Below, in pieces: positions 51,759-60,143 of a stretch of 64,000 bases of DNA. The stretch is taken from assembly GCF_000988205.1 (NCBI RefSeq), contig NZ_LAYQ01000022.1, positions 1-64,000 of the forward strand, written 5' to 3'. The notes under the pieces were generated by a model. That model saw only the letters and a list, made by a program, of their open reading frames with translations, did not search any database and had not been told where the DNA came from. The translations under genes were made by a program, and so were the position numbers. How positions within the stretch are numbered: the stretch's first letter is position 1; every line of letters begins with the position of its first letter. Source of the stretch: Corynebacterium minutissimum. GTDB taxonomy: Bacteria > Actinomycetota > Actinomycetes > Mycobacteriales > Mycobacteriaceae.

Positions 51759-51983
51759 CTACTCAGCATTAAATGAGTAGCTTCCGGTGAGCTGGTTGTG
51801 GATTGTCACCGAGTAGTCCTGGCCGTTGGCGTTGGCACCATCTACAAGCATGGCGAGCTCTTGGGCGTTGTAATGGCGACTTAAACCCACGTACAGAATG
51901 AGCAAGAGGACACTGCCTGCGACTGCAATAGCAGTGGTAATCTTCCATGCGCTTACTGGGTTGGTCACGAATAGCCCTTTCAT
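51759..51983 (-). CDS. small single-pass membrane protein
   Basis: The 74 residues have one hydrophobic helix at about 15-33 (I-T-T-A-I-A-V-A-G-S-V-L-L-L-I-L-Y-V-G-L). The outer part, 40-74, is polar (L-V-D-G-A-N-A-N-G-Q-D-Y). No known family. The composition is natural and no other frame competes, but there is no independent support. Confidence 0.5.
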   Translation of the reverse strand: MKGLFVTNPVSAWKITTAIAVAGSVLLLILYVGLSRHYNAQELAMLVDGANANGQDYSVTIHNQLTGSYSFNAE

Positions 51984-52321
51984 GCGTAAGAGTTGTTGCG
52001 CTTCCTGCAGCTGCTAACACGTTAACAAGCTCCCCGCATTCGTGACAGTGCACGTTGTCCCTTAAAAGGGAAGCGGGGACACCCGCACTACTGGGACGGT
52101 GGGGCGTAACCAGGGATTGCCGGCTTCCCATCTACCTTGTTGTGCTTGGCGGGCTTCGCCTTTAAGGGCTTAAGGATCCTGCCGTGGCTGCCCCTGCTGT
52201 ATCCGGCGGCGAGTGAAGCGTGGTTAAGGATCGCCGATATGCCCGTCAACCATCTTTCGATTGGCGGGTGCTTGGTGTTGGCGCAGGTTACCGGCGCTTT
52301 TTGTGTTTGGTGGTTGGGGTG
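51984..52321. other. 338-bp region with at most one small ORF
   Basis: The only reading frame of interest starts at TTG 52137 and ends at TAA 52325, overlapping the HNH gene stop by 4 bp; it would encode 62 hydrophobic residues (L-P-W-L-P-L-L-Y-P-A-A). CCCTTAAAAGGG at about 52059-52070 is a 12-bp palindrome. I do not call a gene here. Confidence 0.3.
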
Positions 52322-53419
52322 TTAACTGCTGTCGGGTGGTTCCTCTGGTGGTTGTCCTGCTTGTTCGGTGTTGAGTCTGGCTAGTGCTTCTTGGTATTCC
52401 GGCATCGCGGTTATCGGGGTACCCCACGGTGGGATGAAACTAACCCCGGTATTCAGCCGGTACATGTAGCCGCGCCCGGTGGGTTTTAAAGGGTCATCGT
52501 CGTTAATGCCGTTGTGGTAGGCGCACAAAAACGTCAGGTTCTTAATGTTGGTGTAGCCACCAGCCTGCCAAGGGATGAGGTGATGGATTTGGCAGTAATC
52601 AGCTGGTTTATTACACCCTGGTCTAGAACAGGTGTGGAATTCGGCGTGCAGGGTAAGGCGTTGCTTGAAGTTTGCCCCGCGCTCTAGCCGCCAGGTGTTG
52701 ATGGGGCCTTCGATGGGGTGGACGATGGTGGCGTAGCCTATTTCGGCAAACTTGTGGGTGAGGAATTCTGCTCCTGTCATGCGCGCGCCGTTGGTGAGGT
52801 TGAGCTCGATCTCGTCGCCGTCACCATTGATGATCTGGTCCAACTCATTCAGTGTGACGATGACTTGGGTGCGCACGGAAGGCTTAGTGCCGGTGGCTTG
52901 GTTGAAGAAGACGTCGTTGGCGGCTTGTAGAAGGTCGGTGTTGTTGGCGGATTCTAGGACTGCGCGCATGTTGGCAATCGTGGTGGCATCGTCAGTAATG
53001 GAGAGCGTGTTAGGGCCTTGCTCTCGGTAGGTGATGCGCACGCCTGGTTTGGCGGTTCTTTTACGTTTGAGTTCTTTAAGCCTCGTGGTGGCAACGGTGG
53101 GGATGCGGTGTGCTGGTGTGGCGGCGAGTTTGGCTCGGAGGTTCCACGCATCCAAGGTCTTCTTGACCTTCGACACGTAGGTTTCAATCAGTGTGAGGGT
53201 GCCCAGACTGTGGCGTTGGGCAAGCGCTGCGGTGCGAGCCTTGCGTTGTTTGCCGGTGTAGCGGGTGGGGCCGAAGTACACCTGGTGTAGCTGTGACAGC
53301 TCGGCAGCATCGGCTGGGTCAGCGCCGAGCGCGCGGAGCTCGTCGGGTGAGCCAGGTATATGCTCCACCAGCGCAATCCCCGAGTTGCGGAGGCGGAGGT
53401 AGGTTTCGATATCCCCCAT
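52322..53419 (-). CDS. HNH endonuclease of the DUF222 / 13E12 repeat family
   Basis: The 365 residues (start ATG 53419, eight bases after TAATCT) have a long helical DUF222-type region followed by a C-terminal HNH domain: C-S-R-P-G-C-N, then Y-C-Q-I-H-H-L-I-P-W, N-I-K-N-L, and C-A-Y-H-N-G. These proteins are abundant in actinobacteria, often in many copies, and may be mobile. The biological role is unclear. A 160-bp stretch without a gene lies upstream. Confidence 0.88.
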   Translation of the reverse strand: MGDIETYLRLRNSGIALVEHIPGSPDELRALGADPADAAELSQLHQVYFGPTRYTGKQRKARTAALAQRHSLGTLTLIETYVSKVKKTLDAWNLRAKLAATPAHRIPTVATTRLKELKRKRTAKPGVRITYREQGPNTLSITDDATTIANMRAVLESANNTDLLQAANDVFFNQATGTKPSVRTQVIVTLNELDQIINGDGDEIELNLTNGARMTGAEFLTHKFAEIGYATIVHPIEGPINTWRLERGANFKQRLTLHAEFHTCSRPGCNKPADYCQIHHLIPWQAGGYTNIKNLTFLCAYHNGINDDDPLKPTGRGYMYRLNTGVSFIPPWGTPITAMPEYQEALARLNTEQAGQPPEEPPDSS

Positions 53420-53589
53420 GGGCACGAAGATTAAACCAGCACCCGCGACCCCGCAACCGGAAGAACAAAATTCCTACTTAGAAGGGGTGCGCCACGGGTG
53501 ACGGGGGACAGGTCGGGATAAGCGCCAATCACGGGCTCGGGAAACGCGCGAGAGTAAGCCGACGCGGAAGCGAAGCGGGTGGGGCGTCG

Positions 53590-54669
53590 CTAGTACAGCG
53601 CTGGTTTAATCGCATCCCACGCCGGCTGCAATTGCTTGCCAAACATCACCCAGTCGTGGGTGCCGTCGGCGAGATAGTCGGTGGTGTGGGGGATGGAGGC
53701 GTCGGAAAGCGCGGCGGAAAATTCCTCCGTACAGCGACGCGAGCCGGCCTCTAAAAGGGTGCCCCCGATGCGGTCATTGACGGACTTTCCGGGGTAGGCC
53801 GCCAGTTCCTCGTCTGTCCATGCGCCCGAGGCCGCGGCGAGGTACAGCGCCGTGCCGCGCAGCCCCTCCGGGTGGGACATGACGTCATTGCGCAGCCAAT
53901 CCTCCGAACCGCGCGGGCCCCACATGTTCGTCGGGTCGCCGCCCTTGGTACGCACCGTCAAGTCCACCGTGCCCTGGCCCACCTTGCTGGTGGTGGAATA
54001 GCAGCCGGAAATTCCCGCCACGCCATGGAAGAAACCCGGGTTGTTGTTCGCCATCATTACCGCGCCCGACGCTCCCATGGACAACCCAATGAGTCCGCGC
54101 TTGCCGTTGTGGTTGAGCTCCGCTTCCACGACGGGGGCGAGTTCGGTGGTGACAAAAGTTTCCCACTTGTGGCGCCCCAGCTTGGGGTCATCCTCTCTCC
54201 AATCGGTCCACATGGAACCTGCGCCTTGCGACGGAATCACCATGCTCGCATCCGTATCCCCAAACACGCGGCGCACGTGGCCCTTGGTGATCCAGTTCGA
54301 GGTCTCCGGGGAATCTACGCCCTCGAGAAAGTACACAACGGGCCCGCCGTTGCCCACGACGACGTCGACGGGAATATCGCGCCCCATCGACGGCGAGGAG
54401 ATGATCCACTTCTCACGGCCTGGTTCGTCGGTAGCACGCCGCTCCACGAGGGAAACCTCGTCGATTTCTTTAATCGGGTATGGGTACTCTTCCTGCTCCG
54501 TAGACCATGCGTCGGTAAGCAGATGGGAGGAGGTGCCTAAGCCATCGATGATGTTGAACATGGTGTCCACGGCCCACTGCGATGAGGCCTCGTCGCGGCT
54601 CGACAATTGGTAGGAGGAACCGGGCGTGAACATCAGGGAGCTGGCCACCAGCGCGGAGAAGAGCTTCAT
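53590..54669 (-). CDS. cmt: secreted mycolyltransferase-like esterase
   Basis: The 359-residue protein has a short N-terminal hydrophobic segment (L-F-S-A-L-V-A-S-S-L-M-F), W-T-D-W-R-E-D-D-P near 154-162, the nucleophile motif G-L-S-M-G-A at 195-200 with Ser197, and H-D-W near the C-terminus. This is the antigen 85 / corynomycolyltransferase fold, which moves mycolates to trehalose or arabinogalactan in the cell envelope. TAAGCT lies 8 nt before the ATG. It supports assignment to a mycolic-acid organism. Confidence 0.88.
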   Translation of the reverse strand: MKLFSALVASSLMFTPGSSYQLSSRDEASSQWAVDTMFNIIDGLGTSSHLLTDAWSTEQEEYPYPIKEIDEVSLVERRATDEPGREKWIISSPSMGRDIPVDVVVGNGGPVVYFLEGVDSPETSNWITKGHVRRVFGDTDASMVIPSQGAGSMWTDWREDDPKLGRHKWETFVTTELAPVVEAELNHNGKRGLIGLSMGASGAVMMANNNPGFFHGVAGISGCYSTTSKVGQGTVDLTVRTKGGDPTNMWGPRGSEDWLRNDVMSHPEGLRGTALYLAAASGAWTDEELAAYPGKSVNDRIGGTLLEAGSRRCTEEFSAALSDASIPHTTDYLADGTHDWVMFGKQLQPAWDAIKPALY

Positions 54670-54710
54670 AAACGGCTAGCTTATTACAGATTCCGGTATG
54701 CTCGGCGCAC

Positions 54711-56099
54711 ATGCTCGGAAAGGATGACACCATGAAGATGGCCCCGCGCCACCGTCAGCAATTGCCACCGCTTCCGATGGTTTCGGCCAAGCTGGGGGAG
54801 CGGTTGGCCAGCCAGGTGTTCGTGGAGGAAGGCCGGGAGTTGCTTCCGGAGTTGCAGGAGTTCCGCCGCGATTTGCACCAGAACCCGGAGGTGGGGCTGC
54901 ATCTGCCGCGCACCCAGGAGAAGGTGCTCGAAGCCCTTAAAGGCCTACCGCTGGAGATTCATCTGGGCCGTGACCTCAGCTCGGTCGTCGCGGTGCTGCG
55001 TGGCGGCAAGCGCGGCGAGCGCCCCGTGTCGGTGCTGCTGCGTGCGGACATGGACGGCCTTCCGGTGCGCGAGCAGACGGGCAGCCCGTTTGCCTCGACG
55101 AATAACAACATGCACGCCTGTGGCCACGACCTGCACACGGCGGGGCTGATCGGCGCGGTGAAGATGCTGTGCCGTCACCGCGAGGAGTTGTTGGGCGATG
55201 TCATCTTCATGTTCCAGCCGGGTGAGGAAGGCCCGGGCGGTGCGCAGCCGATGATCGATGAGGGCGTGCTCGACGCCGCCGGCCGCCGCCCCATTGCCGC
55301 CTACGGTTTGCACGTCGGCCCGCAGGATCGGGGCACGTTCCACCACATCGCGGGCCCGATGATGGCCTCGTCGTCCAACTTGGGAATCACCGTCTACGGC
55401 AAGGGCGGACATGGCTCGCGCCCGCACGATGCGATCGATCCGGTTGCGGCCCTTGCGGAGATCCAGGTGGCGCTGCAGGTGGCGCTGACCCGGCGCTTCG
55501 ACGCGAACTCGCCGATTGTCATCACGGTGACCAACCTGCGCGCAGGCGACGGTGCGGTCAACGTCATCCCGGACAAGGCGGAGCTGGGAGCGACGGTGCG
55601 CGTGCTTCGCGACGAACACATCGACGCCGTCCGCCAAATGATCATCGAGGTCTCGAGCTCCGTGGCGGCCTCGCACCGTTGTACCGCGAAGGTGGACTTT
55701 GAGGTCCTGTATTCGGCGACGAAGACCTCACCGCGCGAGGACCAGTTCGCGGCGTCGTTGTGGGCGGGGATGTTCGGCGCGGAAAACGTGCTGACCATGG
55801 ATACGCCGATGATGGCCTCGGAAGACTTCGGCGCGGTGTTATCCCAGGTTCCGGGCACCTTCATGTGGTTCGGTACGGGGGATCCGCACACCCCGGAGCA
55901 CATGCGCGAGTGGAACCACTCGCCGCTGGTGCGCTTCGATGATTCCGTTCTGGGAGACCAAGCCGCGGCCCTAGCGGCGGTGGCTTTTGAGCGCCTCGCC
56001 GCCGAGGATGCGCACCCCTCGCCGGCCACGAAGGCTATGCGCGCGCCGGTACAGGGGACAGGGGCGGATGCGCAGCCGCCTTCTTCCGCAGCGCAATAG
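54711..56099 (+). CDS. M20-family amidohydrolase / peptidase
   Basis: The 462 residues have L-R-A-D-M-D-G-L-P near 107-115, H-A-C-G-H-D-L-H-T-A near 129-138 with metal-binding His and Asp, Q-P-G-E-E-G-P-G near 166, and the dimerisation domain near 220-335. This is the IAA-amino-acid hydrolase / aminoacylase subgroup. ATG 54711 lies 8 nt after TATGCT and could be leaderless; ATG 54732 behind AAAGGA is an equal alternative. The C-terminus is overlapped by the next gene on the other strand by 65 bp, which is large. Confidence 0.87.
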   Translation: MLGKDDTMKMAPRHRQQLPPLPMVSAKLGERLASQVFVEEGRELLPELQEFRRDLHQNPEVGLHLPRTQEKVLEALKGLPLEIHLGRDLSSVVAVLRGGKRGERPVSVLLRADMDGLPVREQTGSPFASTNNNMHACGHDLHTAGLIGAVKMLCRHREELLGDVIFMFQPGEEGPGGAQPMIDEGVLDAAGRRPIAAYGLHVGPQDRGTFHHIAGPMMASSSNLGITVYGKGGHGSRPHDAIDPVAALAEIQVALQVALTRRFDANSPIVITVTNLRAGDGAVNVIPDKAELGATVRVLRDEHIDAVRQMIIEVSSSVAASHRCTAKVDFEVLYSATKTSPREDQFAASLWAGMFGAENVLTMDTPMMASEDFGAVLSQVPGTFMWFGTGDPHTPEHMREWNHSPLVRFDDSVLGDQAAALAAVAFERLAAEDAHPSPATKAMRAPVQGTGADAQPPSSAAQ

Positions 56100-56658
56100 T
56101 GCCCCAGATGGTGGCTACCCACTCGGCGAGCACGACGACCATGCCGGCGAGGAGGGGCCAGATGGCGTCGTCGAGCGCGGTGCTTAACGACGGGAAGAGA
56201 TTCTTCGTGGCGTGCACCGCGATGGCGATAATGAGCCAGCGCACAGGCTGTTTCTGGGATAGGCCATAGGCGCTAAGCCCGGTGAACAGCGCGTGGGAGA
56301 GCGGGTTGGATCCCAGGCGGATGACGAAGGTGCAGATAAGCAGCACGCCGAGGAACTTCAGCACTTCCTCGATGAGCGGCGCATATCCCGCAGCGCCCAG
56401 CCACTCTAGGCCCGCGCGGGCGAGTAGGTGGGTCATGTTCGTGTTGAGTTCCACCGCGAGCCCGGAGACGGCAAAACCCCACACCACGCCGTGCGCAATT
56501 CCCGGCCGGCGGCGCAGGAAGAACAGCGCGAGGGGGACGAGTACGGCGGCGAAGATCACGGCGGCCAGAGCACTTGCGGGCAGGAAGGGCTCGCCCGCGT
56601 AGTGGAAGGCGGTGACGGCCAGCGCGCCGAGGATCAGCAGGTAGTACAGGTACTTCAT
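56035..56658 (-). CDS. PrsW-like membrane protein lacking part of the catalytic core
   Basis: The 207 residues align with the PrsW protein at 57074 (A-H-G-V-V-W-G, then E-E-V-L-K-F-L-G-V, then A-Y-G-L-S-x-x-Q-P-V-R-W-L). Glu97, Glu98, Lys101 and His122 are present, but about 48 residues between Arg114 and Asn118 are missing, including the F-x-x-x-E motif. The protein is thus probably inactive or a regulator. Its 3' end overlaps the M20 gene, and its start overlaps the 56655 gene stop by 4 bp. Confidence 0.78.
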   Translation of the reverse strand: MKYLYYLLILGALAVTAFHYAGEPFLPASALAAVIFAAVLVPLALFFLRRRPGIAHGVVWGFAVSGLAVELNTNMTHLLARAGLEWLGAAGYAPLIEEVLKFLGVLLICTFVIRLGSNPLSHALFTGLSAYGLSQKQPVRWLIIAIAVHATKNLFPSLSTALDDAIWPLLAGMVVVLAEWVATIWGTIALRKKAAAHPPLSPVPARA

Positions 56659-57077
56659 GCGTCCTCCGGCTGCACGCGGTCGGCGAAGTCACGTGCCTTC
56701 GGTCCGTAGATGTGGAGGAAGGAGATGGTGTTGTTGTGCCGCTGAGACAGCGTGATGCCGTCGCCGTCCTCGACGCGGTAGAGCTCGGCAGCCTGGGTGG
56801 TGATGGGGGCGTCGGTCAGCGCGCTGGTCCCGGTAAAGGAGCGGTGCTGGCGCGGCAGGTACGTCTCGACCTCGTGGGAGGAGCTGCCTTCCTCAGAAAT
56901 GATGGTCGCGCTCCCGCAGTTCCAGGTCTGCGAGGAGGCGTACGGATCCTCCGGGCATTCGAGCTCCGGGATGCCGCGCACGGGGGTGGTGTCGGGAGTG
57001 GGGTCGGGGAGGAGGGCGTCGGCAAGCGGTACTGCGGCGAGGACGCCGATGCAGGAATAAATCAGTGTGTTTCTCAT
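56655..57077 (-). CDS. small exported protein in the prsW operon
   Basis: I start at ATG 57077, overlapping the PrsW stop by 4 bp (ATGA), giving 140 residues. The first 20 residues are a signal or anchor (L-I-Y-S-C-I-G-V-L-A-A-V-P-L-A-D). The rest is polar with Cys pairs (L-E-C-P-E, N-C-G-S) that could form a disulphide outside the cell. No family recognised. Lying between a protease and its truncated paralogue, it may be a substrate or partner, by context only. Confidence 0.65.
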   Translation of the reverse strand: MRNTLIYSCIGVLAAVPLADALLPDPTPDTTPVRGIPELECPEDPYASSQTWNCGSATIISEEGSSSHEVETYLPRQHRSFTGTSALTDAPITTQAAELYRVEDGDGITLSQRHNNTISFLHIYGPKARDFADRVQPEDA

Positions 57078-57862
57078 GCTTTTGACCCTAAGAGCTGCGG
57101 TTTGACCCCGGTATCCTCCGCAGGGAGGATTTTGCGGAGTTTCACAATACTGACAATCGTGGCGACCCACAGGCCGATGAGGATGAGGAAGGTGGGGAAG
57201 ATGGGCCAGAAGGCGTCCTCAAACGCGGTAGAGATAGACGGGCCGAAATTGGCCGTGAAGTGCACCGCCATGGCGATGAGCAACCAACGCACCGGTTGCC
57301 TGCGGGAGAGCCCGTAAGCCGCGATTGCGGTGAAGAAGGAATGCATGAGCGGATTCGCGATGAAGCGGACAAGCACCGCCAGCAGCGTTCCCATGATATC
57401 AGAATCGAGGTTCTCCAGCGTCATGTTGACGTAGTAGACGGCGTTTTCGCTCACGCTAAAGCCCATGCCTACAGCCACACCGACGAAGACGTAATCCGCC
57501 CAGTGGCGGGGCCGGATGACGCAGGTGCAAATGAAGATGACGCCGAGGAATTTGAGGACCTCCTCGGTGAGTGGGGCGATGCCAGCGAAGACCAGCCAGT
57601 CCGGGACCGTACGGATGAGGAGGTGGTACATGTTCTCGTTGAGCTGGCCGGCGACAGTGGAGACCGCAATACCCCACACCACCCCGTGCGCAATACCCGG
57701 GTGCTTGCGCAGAACCAGCAGCGTGAGGCCTAGTGCAACAGCGGCGTAGGCCACCGCGGCGAGCGCGCTGGTAGTGACGAAAGCACCGTGGGAGAAATCA
57801 TAAGCGACGTACACCAGCCCGGCGGCGGTGAGCAGTTCGTACAAAGTCTGTGTTCTTCTCAT
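57074..57862 (-). CDS. PrsW-family intramembrane metalloprotease
   Basis: The 262 residues have about eight hydrophobic segments. The PrsW motifs are complete: Glu100-Glu101-x2-Lys104 in L-T-E-E-V-L-K-F, F-S-V-S-Glu139 in G-F-S-V-S-E-N-A, and His174 in L-M-H-S-F-F. PrsW-type enzymes cut membrane anti-sigma factors in Bacillus; no such factor is visible here. ATG 57862 lies seven bases after TAACCT. It heads a three-gene operon on the minus strand. Confidence 0.85.
   Translation of the reverse strand: MRRTQTLYELLTAAGLVYVAYDFSHGAFVTTSALAAVAYAAVALGLTLLVLRKHPGIAHGVVWGIAVSTVAGQLNENMYHLLIRTVPDWLVFAGIAPLTEEVLKFLGVIFICTCVIRPRHWADYVFVGVAVGMGFSVSENAVYYVNMTLENLDSDIMGTLLAVLVRFIANPLMHSFFTAIAAYGLSRRQPVRWLLIAMAVHFTANFGPSISTAFEDAFWPIFPTFLILIGLWVATIVSIVKLRKILPAEDTGVKPQLLGSKA
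57108..57163. repeat. 3' end of prsW, copy 1 of a direct repeat
   Basis: The last part of prsW (coding R-K-I-L-P-A-E-D-T-G) matches 57894-57946 almost exactly over the first 28 bp and again at ATCGTGGC. It includes the palindrome ATCCTCC-GCA-GGGAGGAT. Confidence 0.7.
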
Positions 57863-57893
57863 GCGGTTTAGGTTATGAACCGCGTCTGGGGTG

Positions 57894-57946
57894 CCGGTAT
57901 CCTCCGCAGGGAGGATTTTCCGGAACGCAGGGAGAACTATCGTGGC
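57894..57946. repeat. copy 2: relic of a second prsW 3' end
   Basis: This copy lies upstream of prsW and overlaps the promoter of the histidine kinase. Read on the minus strand it still encodes R-K-I-L-P-A-E-D-T-G and is one codon shorter than copy 1, so it looks like the tail of a lost tandem prsW copy. Confidence 0.6.
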
Positions 57947-57950
57947 AACC

Positions 57951-59119
57951 ATGACGAGAAAGACGCGGCCACTGTGGATAACGGTGCTGCTCATTTTCCT
58001 CTGCGTGGTGGCGGATTTGGCGGCATGGATCCCCCATATCGAAAACTTCGAGGGGACGGATCAGGAAGCCCTTGTTATGGGCTTGATGGGTCTATGTAGC
58101 TTCGCCACGTGGATTCTGCTGCCCTTCGCCCTGCACCACTCACGGCGGGAGCGCAACATCCACGAGGAGTACCCCGGCCATCCGGTGGCGCTGATTGCGG
58201 CTCTGCTCGTCCTGGTGCTAGGCGGGTTTCGCCCACTGTCGCTGTCAGTGCTGGTGGTGTTGATTTCAATCATCTCGCGCGGCCGACTGCGGTGGTCCCT
58301 GGCGGGGACGGCGGTGTTCGTGGCCTCGTGTGTGACCGTTATCTCTGTGCCTTACATTCGGGTGAACATCTTCTCGCCCTTTGGTTACGTGTTTTATGGA
58401 AGCCTCTTTCTCATCGTTGCCTGGATTACGGGCTCGGTGCGCGCGCAGCGCCGCCAGCGCGAGGTCACGTTGGTGAGCCTGGCGGAGCTCAACGAGGATC
58501 AGCTGCGCTCGCGCGAGGAGCGCGCCCGCCTGGAGGAACGCAATCGCATTGCCCGCGATATCCACGATTCCCTTTCGCACCGGCTCAGCCTTATTTCCGT
58601 GTACGCGGGAGGCTTGAGCTACCGCAAGGACGCCGGCCCGGAGCGCGTCGCCGAGGCGGCGGGAACCATCCAGTCGGAGGCCAAGGCCGCCGTGGAGGAC
58701 CTGCGCGGGGTGATCAAGGCGCTGCGCGTGGATGATCGGGTGGATCCGCGCGCGAGCATCGAGGAGCACATCGGGCGCGCCGCGCGGCGGGGACGAAGGT
58801 GCGCTATAAGAAGGGGGATGTCGATAAGCTGAGTACCCTTGCCGCCCACACGCTGGGCCGTGCCGTGCAGGAGGGGCTGACCAACGCGCGCAAGTACGCG
58901 CCGGGGAAGAAGGTGACGCTCACCGTGGAGAACGAGGAGGATAAGGTGCGGGTGACCATGCAGAATAAGAAGGTGGCGGAGCAGCCAGAGTCCGGTGGCG
59001 GCAACGGCCTGCTGGGGCTGGAGGAACGCGCACGGCTGGCGGGAGGTACTTTCACAGTGCTTGACGACGCCTCCACCTTCACCTGGGTCCTCGAACTACC
59101 GGAGGAGGCAAGCGCGTAA
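57951..59119 (+). pseudogene. sensor histidine kinase, broken by one missing base
   Basis: ATG 57951 lies seven bases after TATCGT. Hydrophobic segments lie at 9-27, 42-60, 77-91, 96-108, 119-134 and 145-160. The dimerisation helix has R-D-I-H-D-S-L-S-H with phospho-acceptor His205 (HisKA_3 type). After R-A-A-R near residue 280 the frame is lost; one base added near 58790 gives A-A-G-T-K-V-R-Y and the HATPase domain (E-G-L-T-N-A-R-K-Y, then G-N-G-L-L-G-L-E-E-R). The repaired length is 389 residues. Its stop overlaps the response regulator start. Confidence 0.87.
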
Positions 59120-59766
59120 TGATTTCAGTGGTATTGGTCGATGATGAGCAGGCGCTGCGGCGCGGCATTCGTTTCATCCTGGAGGGAGCACCAGACATCG
59201 AGGTGGTGGCCGAGGCCAGCAATGGGCGCGACGGCGTGGCCCGCGTGCTGGACCTGCAACCGGATGTTGTCCTCATGGATATCCGCATGCCGGTCATGGA
59301 CGGCATCGAGGCGGCCGGGCAACTGCGCGCGAGCGCGCCAGATATCCCGGTGGTCATGCTTACCGCCTTTGATACGGATGAGTTCATCGTGGATGCGCTG
59401 CACGCCGGTGCGATGGGCTTTCTGCTCAAGACCATCGAGCCGGAAGGGTTGGTCTCGGCGGTGCGGGCCGCGGCTACCGGGCAGCAGCTATTGAGCCCGA
59501 AGGCGCTGAAGAATTTGCTGGCGCTCAAGCACCCCGAGCCCGCGCCGGCAGAGACAAAGGCGCCTGGGCCCCGCCCGCTGGAGGGCTTAAGCCAGCGCGA
59601 GAACGAGGTGGCGGAGTTAGTGGCCCAGGGCCTAGACAACCAGGAAATCGCGGGGCAGCTCTACGTGTCAGTTACGACGGTGAAAACCCACATCAAGCAC
59701 ATCCTGGACAAGCTTGGTGGCACCAACCGGGTGCACATCGCGATTGCGGTGTTGGAATCGCGCTAG
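59119..59766 (+). CDS. NarL/LuxR-family response regulator
   Basis: The 215 residues have a receiver domain with Asp54 in V-L-M-D-I-R-M-P, acidic D-D at 8-9 and Lys in F-L-L-K near 104. The LuxR helix-turn-helix at about 152-212 starts L-S-Q-R-E-N-E-V-A-E-L-V-A-Q-G and has V-T-T-V-K-T-H-I-K-H-I-L. The ATG overlaps the kinase stop. Targets unknown; prsW is divergently placed and may be one. Confidence 0.93.
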   Translation: MISVVLVDDEQALRRGIRFILEGAPDIEVVAEASNGRDGVARVLDLQPDVVLMDIRMPVMDGIEAAGQLRASAPDIPVVMLTAFDTDEFIVDALHAGAMGFLLKTIEPEGLVSAVRAAATGQQLLSPKALKNLLALKHPEPAPAETKAPGPRPLEGLSQRENEVAELVAQGLDNQEIAGQLYVSVTTVKTHIKHILDKLGGTNRVHIAIAVLESR

Positions 59767-60143
59767 CGCCGGCGGATAAACGCGGAGGCGAGGCCGAGCA
59801 GCGCGATGACGATCACGATGATGGACGCCGCCGGCCAGTACTGGGGGTAGTACTTCAGCGCGTAGCCGAAGACCTGGCTGTCGTTGAACTGGCGGGCAAG
59901 TGCAATGGGCATCCACCACAACTTTGTGAGAGTGAGGACCGCGCCGAGCAGGCCAGCGATGATGCGGCGACTGCCGCGCAGAAAGAAGCTGGCCGCCACG
60001 AGGAGAACACCAACAATCGTGAGTGCGAATAGCAGAGGCGTATCCACGGCGAGCGGCGAGCCATTGATGAGGAACTCGTGGTCCACTTCGTGCTGTTCGA
60101 TAAGCGTGTAGCCGTCGAGGACGACATCGTCGGGGATGCCCAC
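59763..60143 (-). CDS. small membrane protein downstream of the BCCT transporter
   Basis: The 126 residues start at GTG immediately after the transporter stop (TAAGTG), so translation is coupled. Three hydrophobic segments lie at about 37-53, 60-76 and 104-121; the first 30 residues are polar. No family recognised. The close coupling suggests an accessory role for the transporter. Confidence 0.7.
   Translation of the reverse strand: MGIPDDVVLDGYTLIEQHEVDHEFLINGSPLAVDTPLLFALTIVGVLLVAASFFLRGSRRIIAGLLGAVLTLTKLWWMPIALARQFNDSQVFGYALKYYPQYWPAASIIVIVIALLGLASAFIRRR

Noticed and set aside
52137-52325. A 62-codon hydrophobic frame starting at TTG
   Set aside because: Rare start, no ribosome site or -10 box at the right distance, and no recognisable family. 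The 4-bp overlap with the HNH stop is suggestive only.
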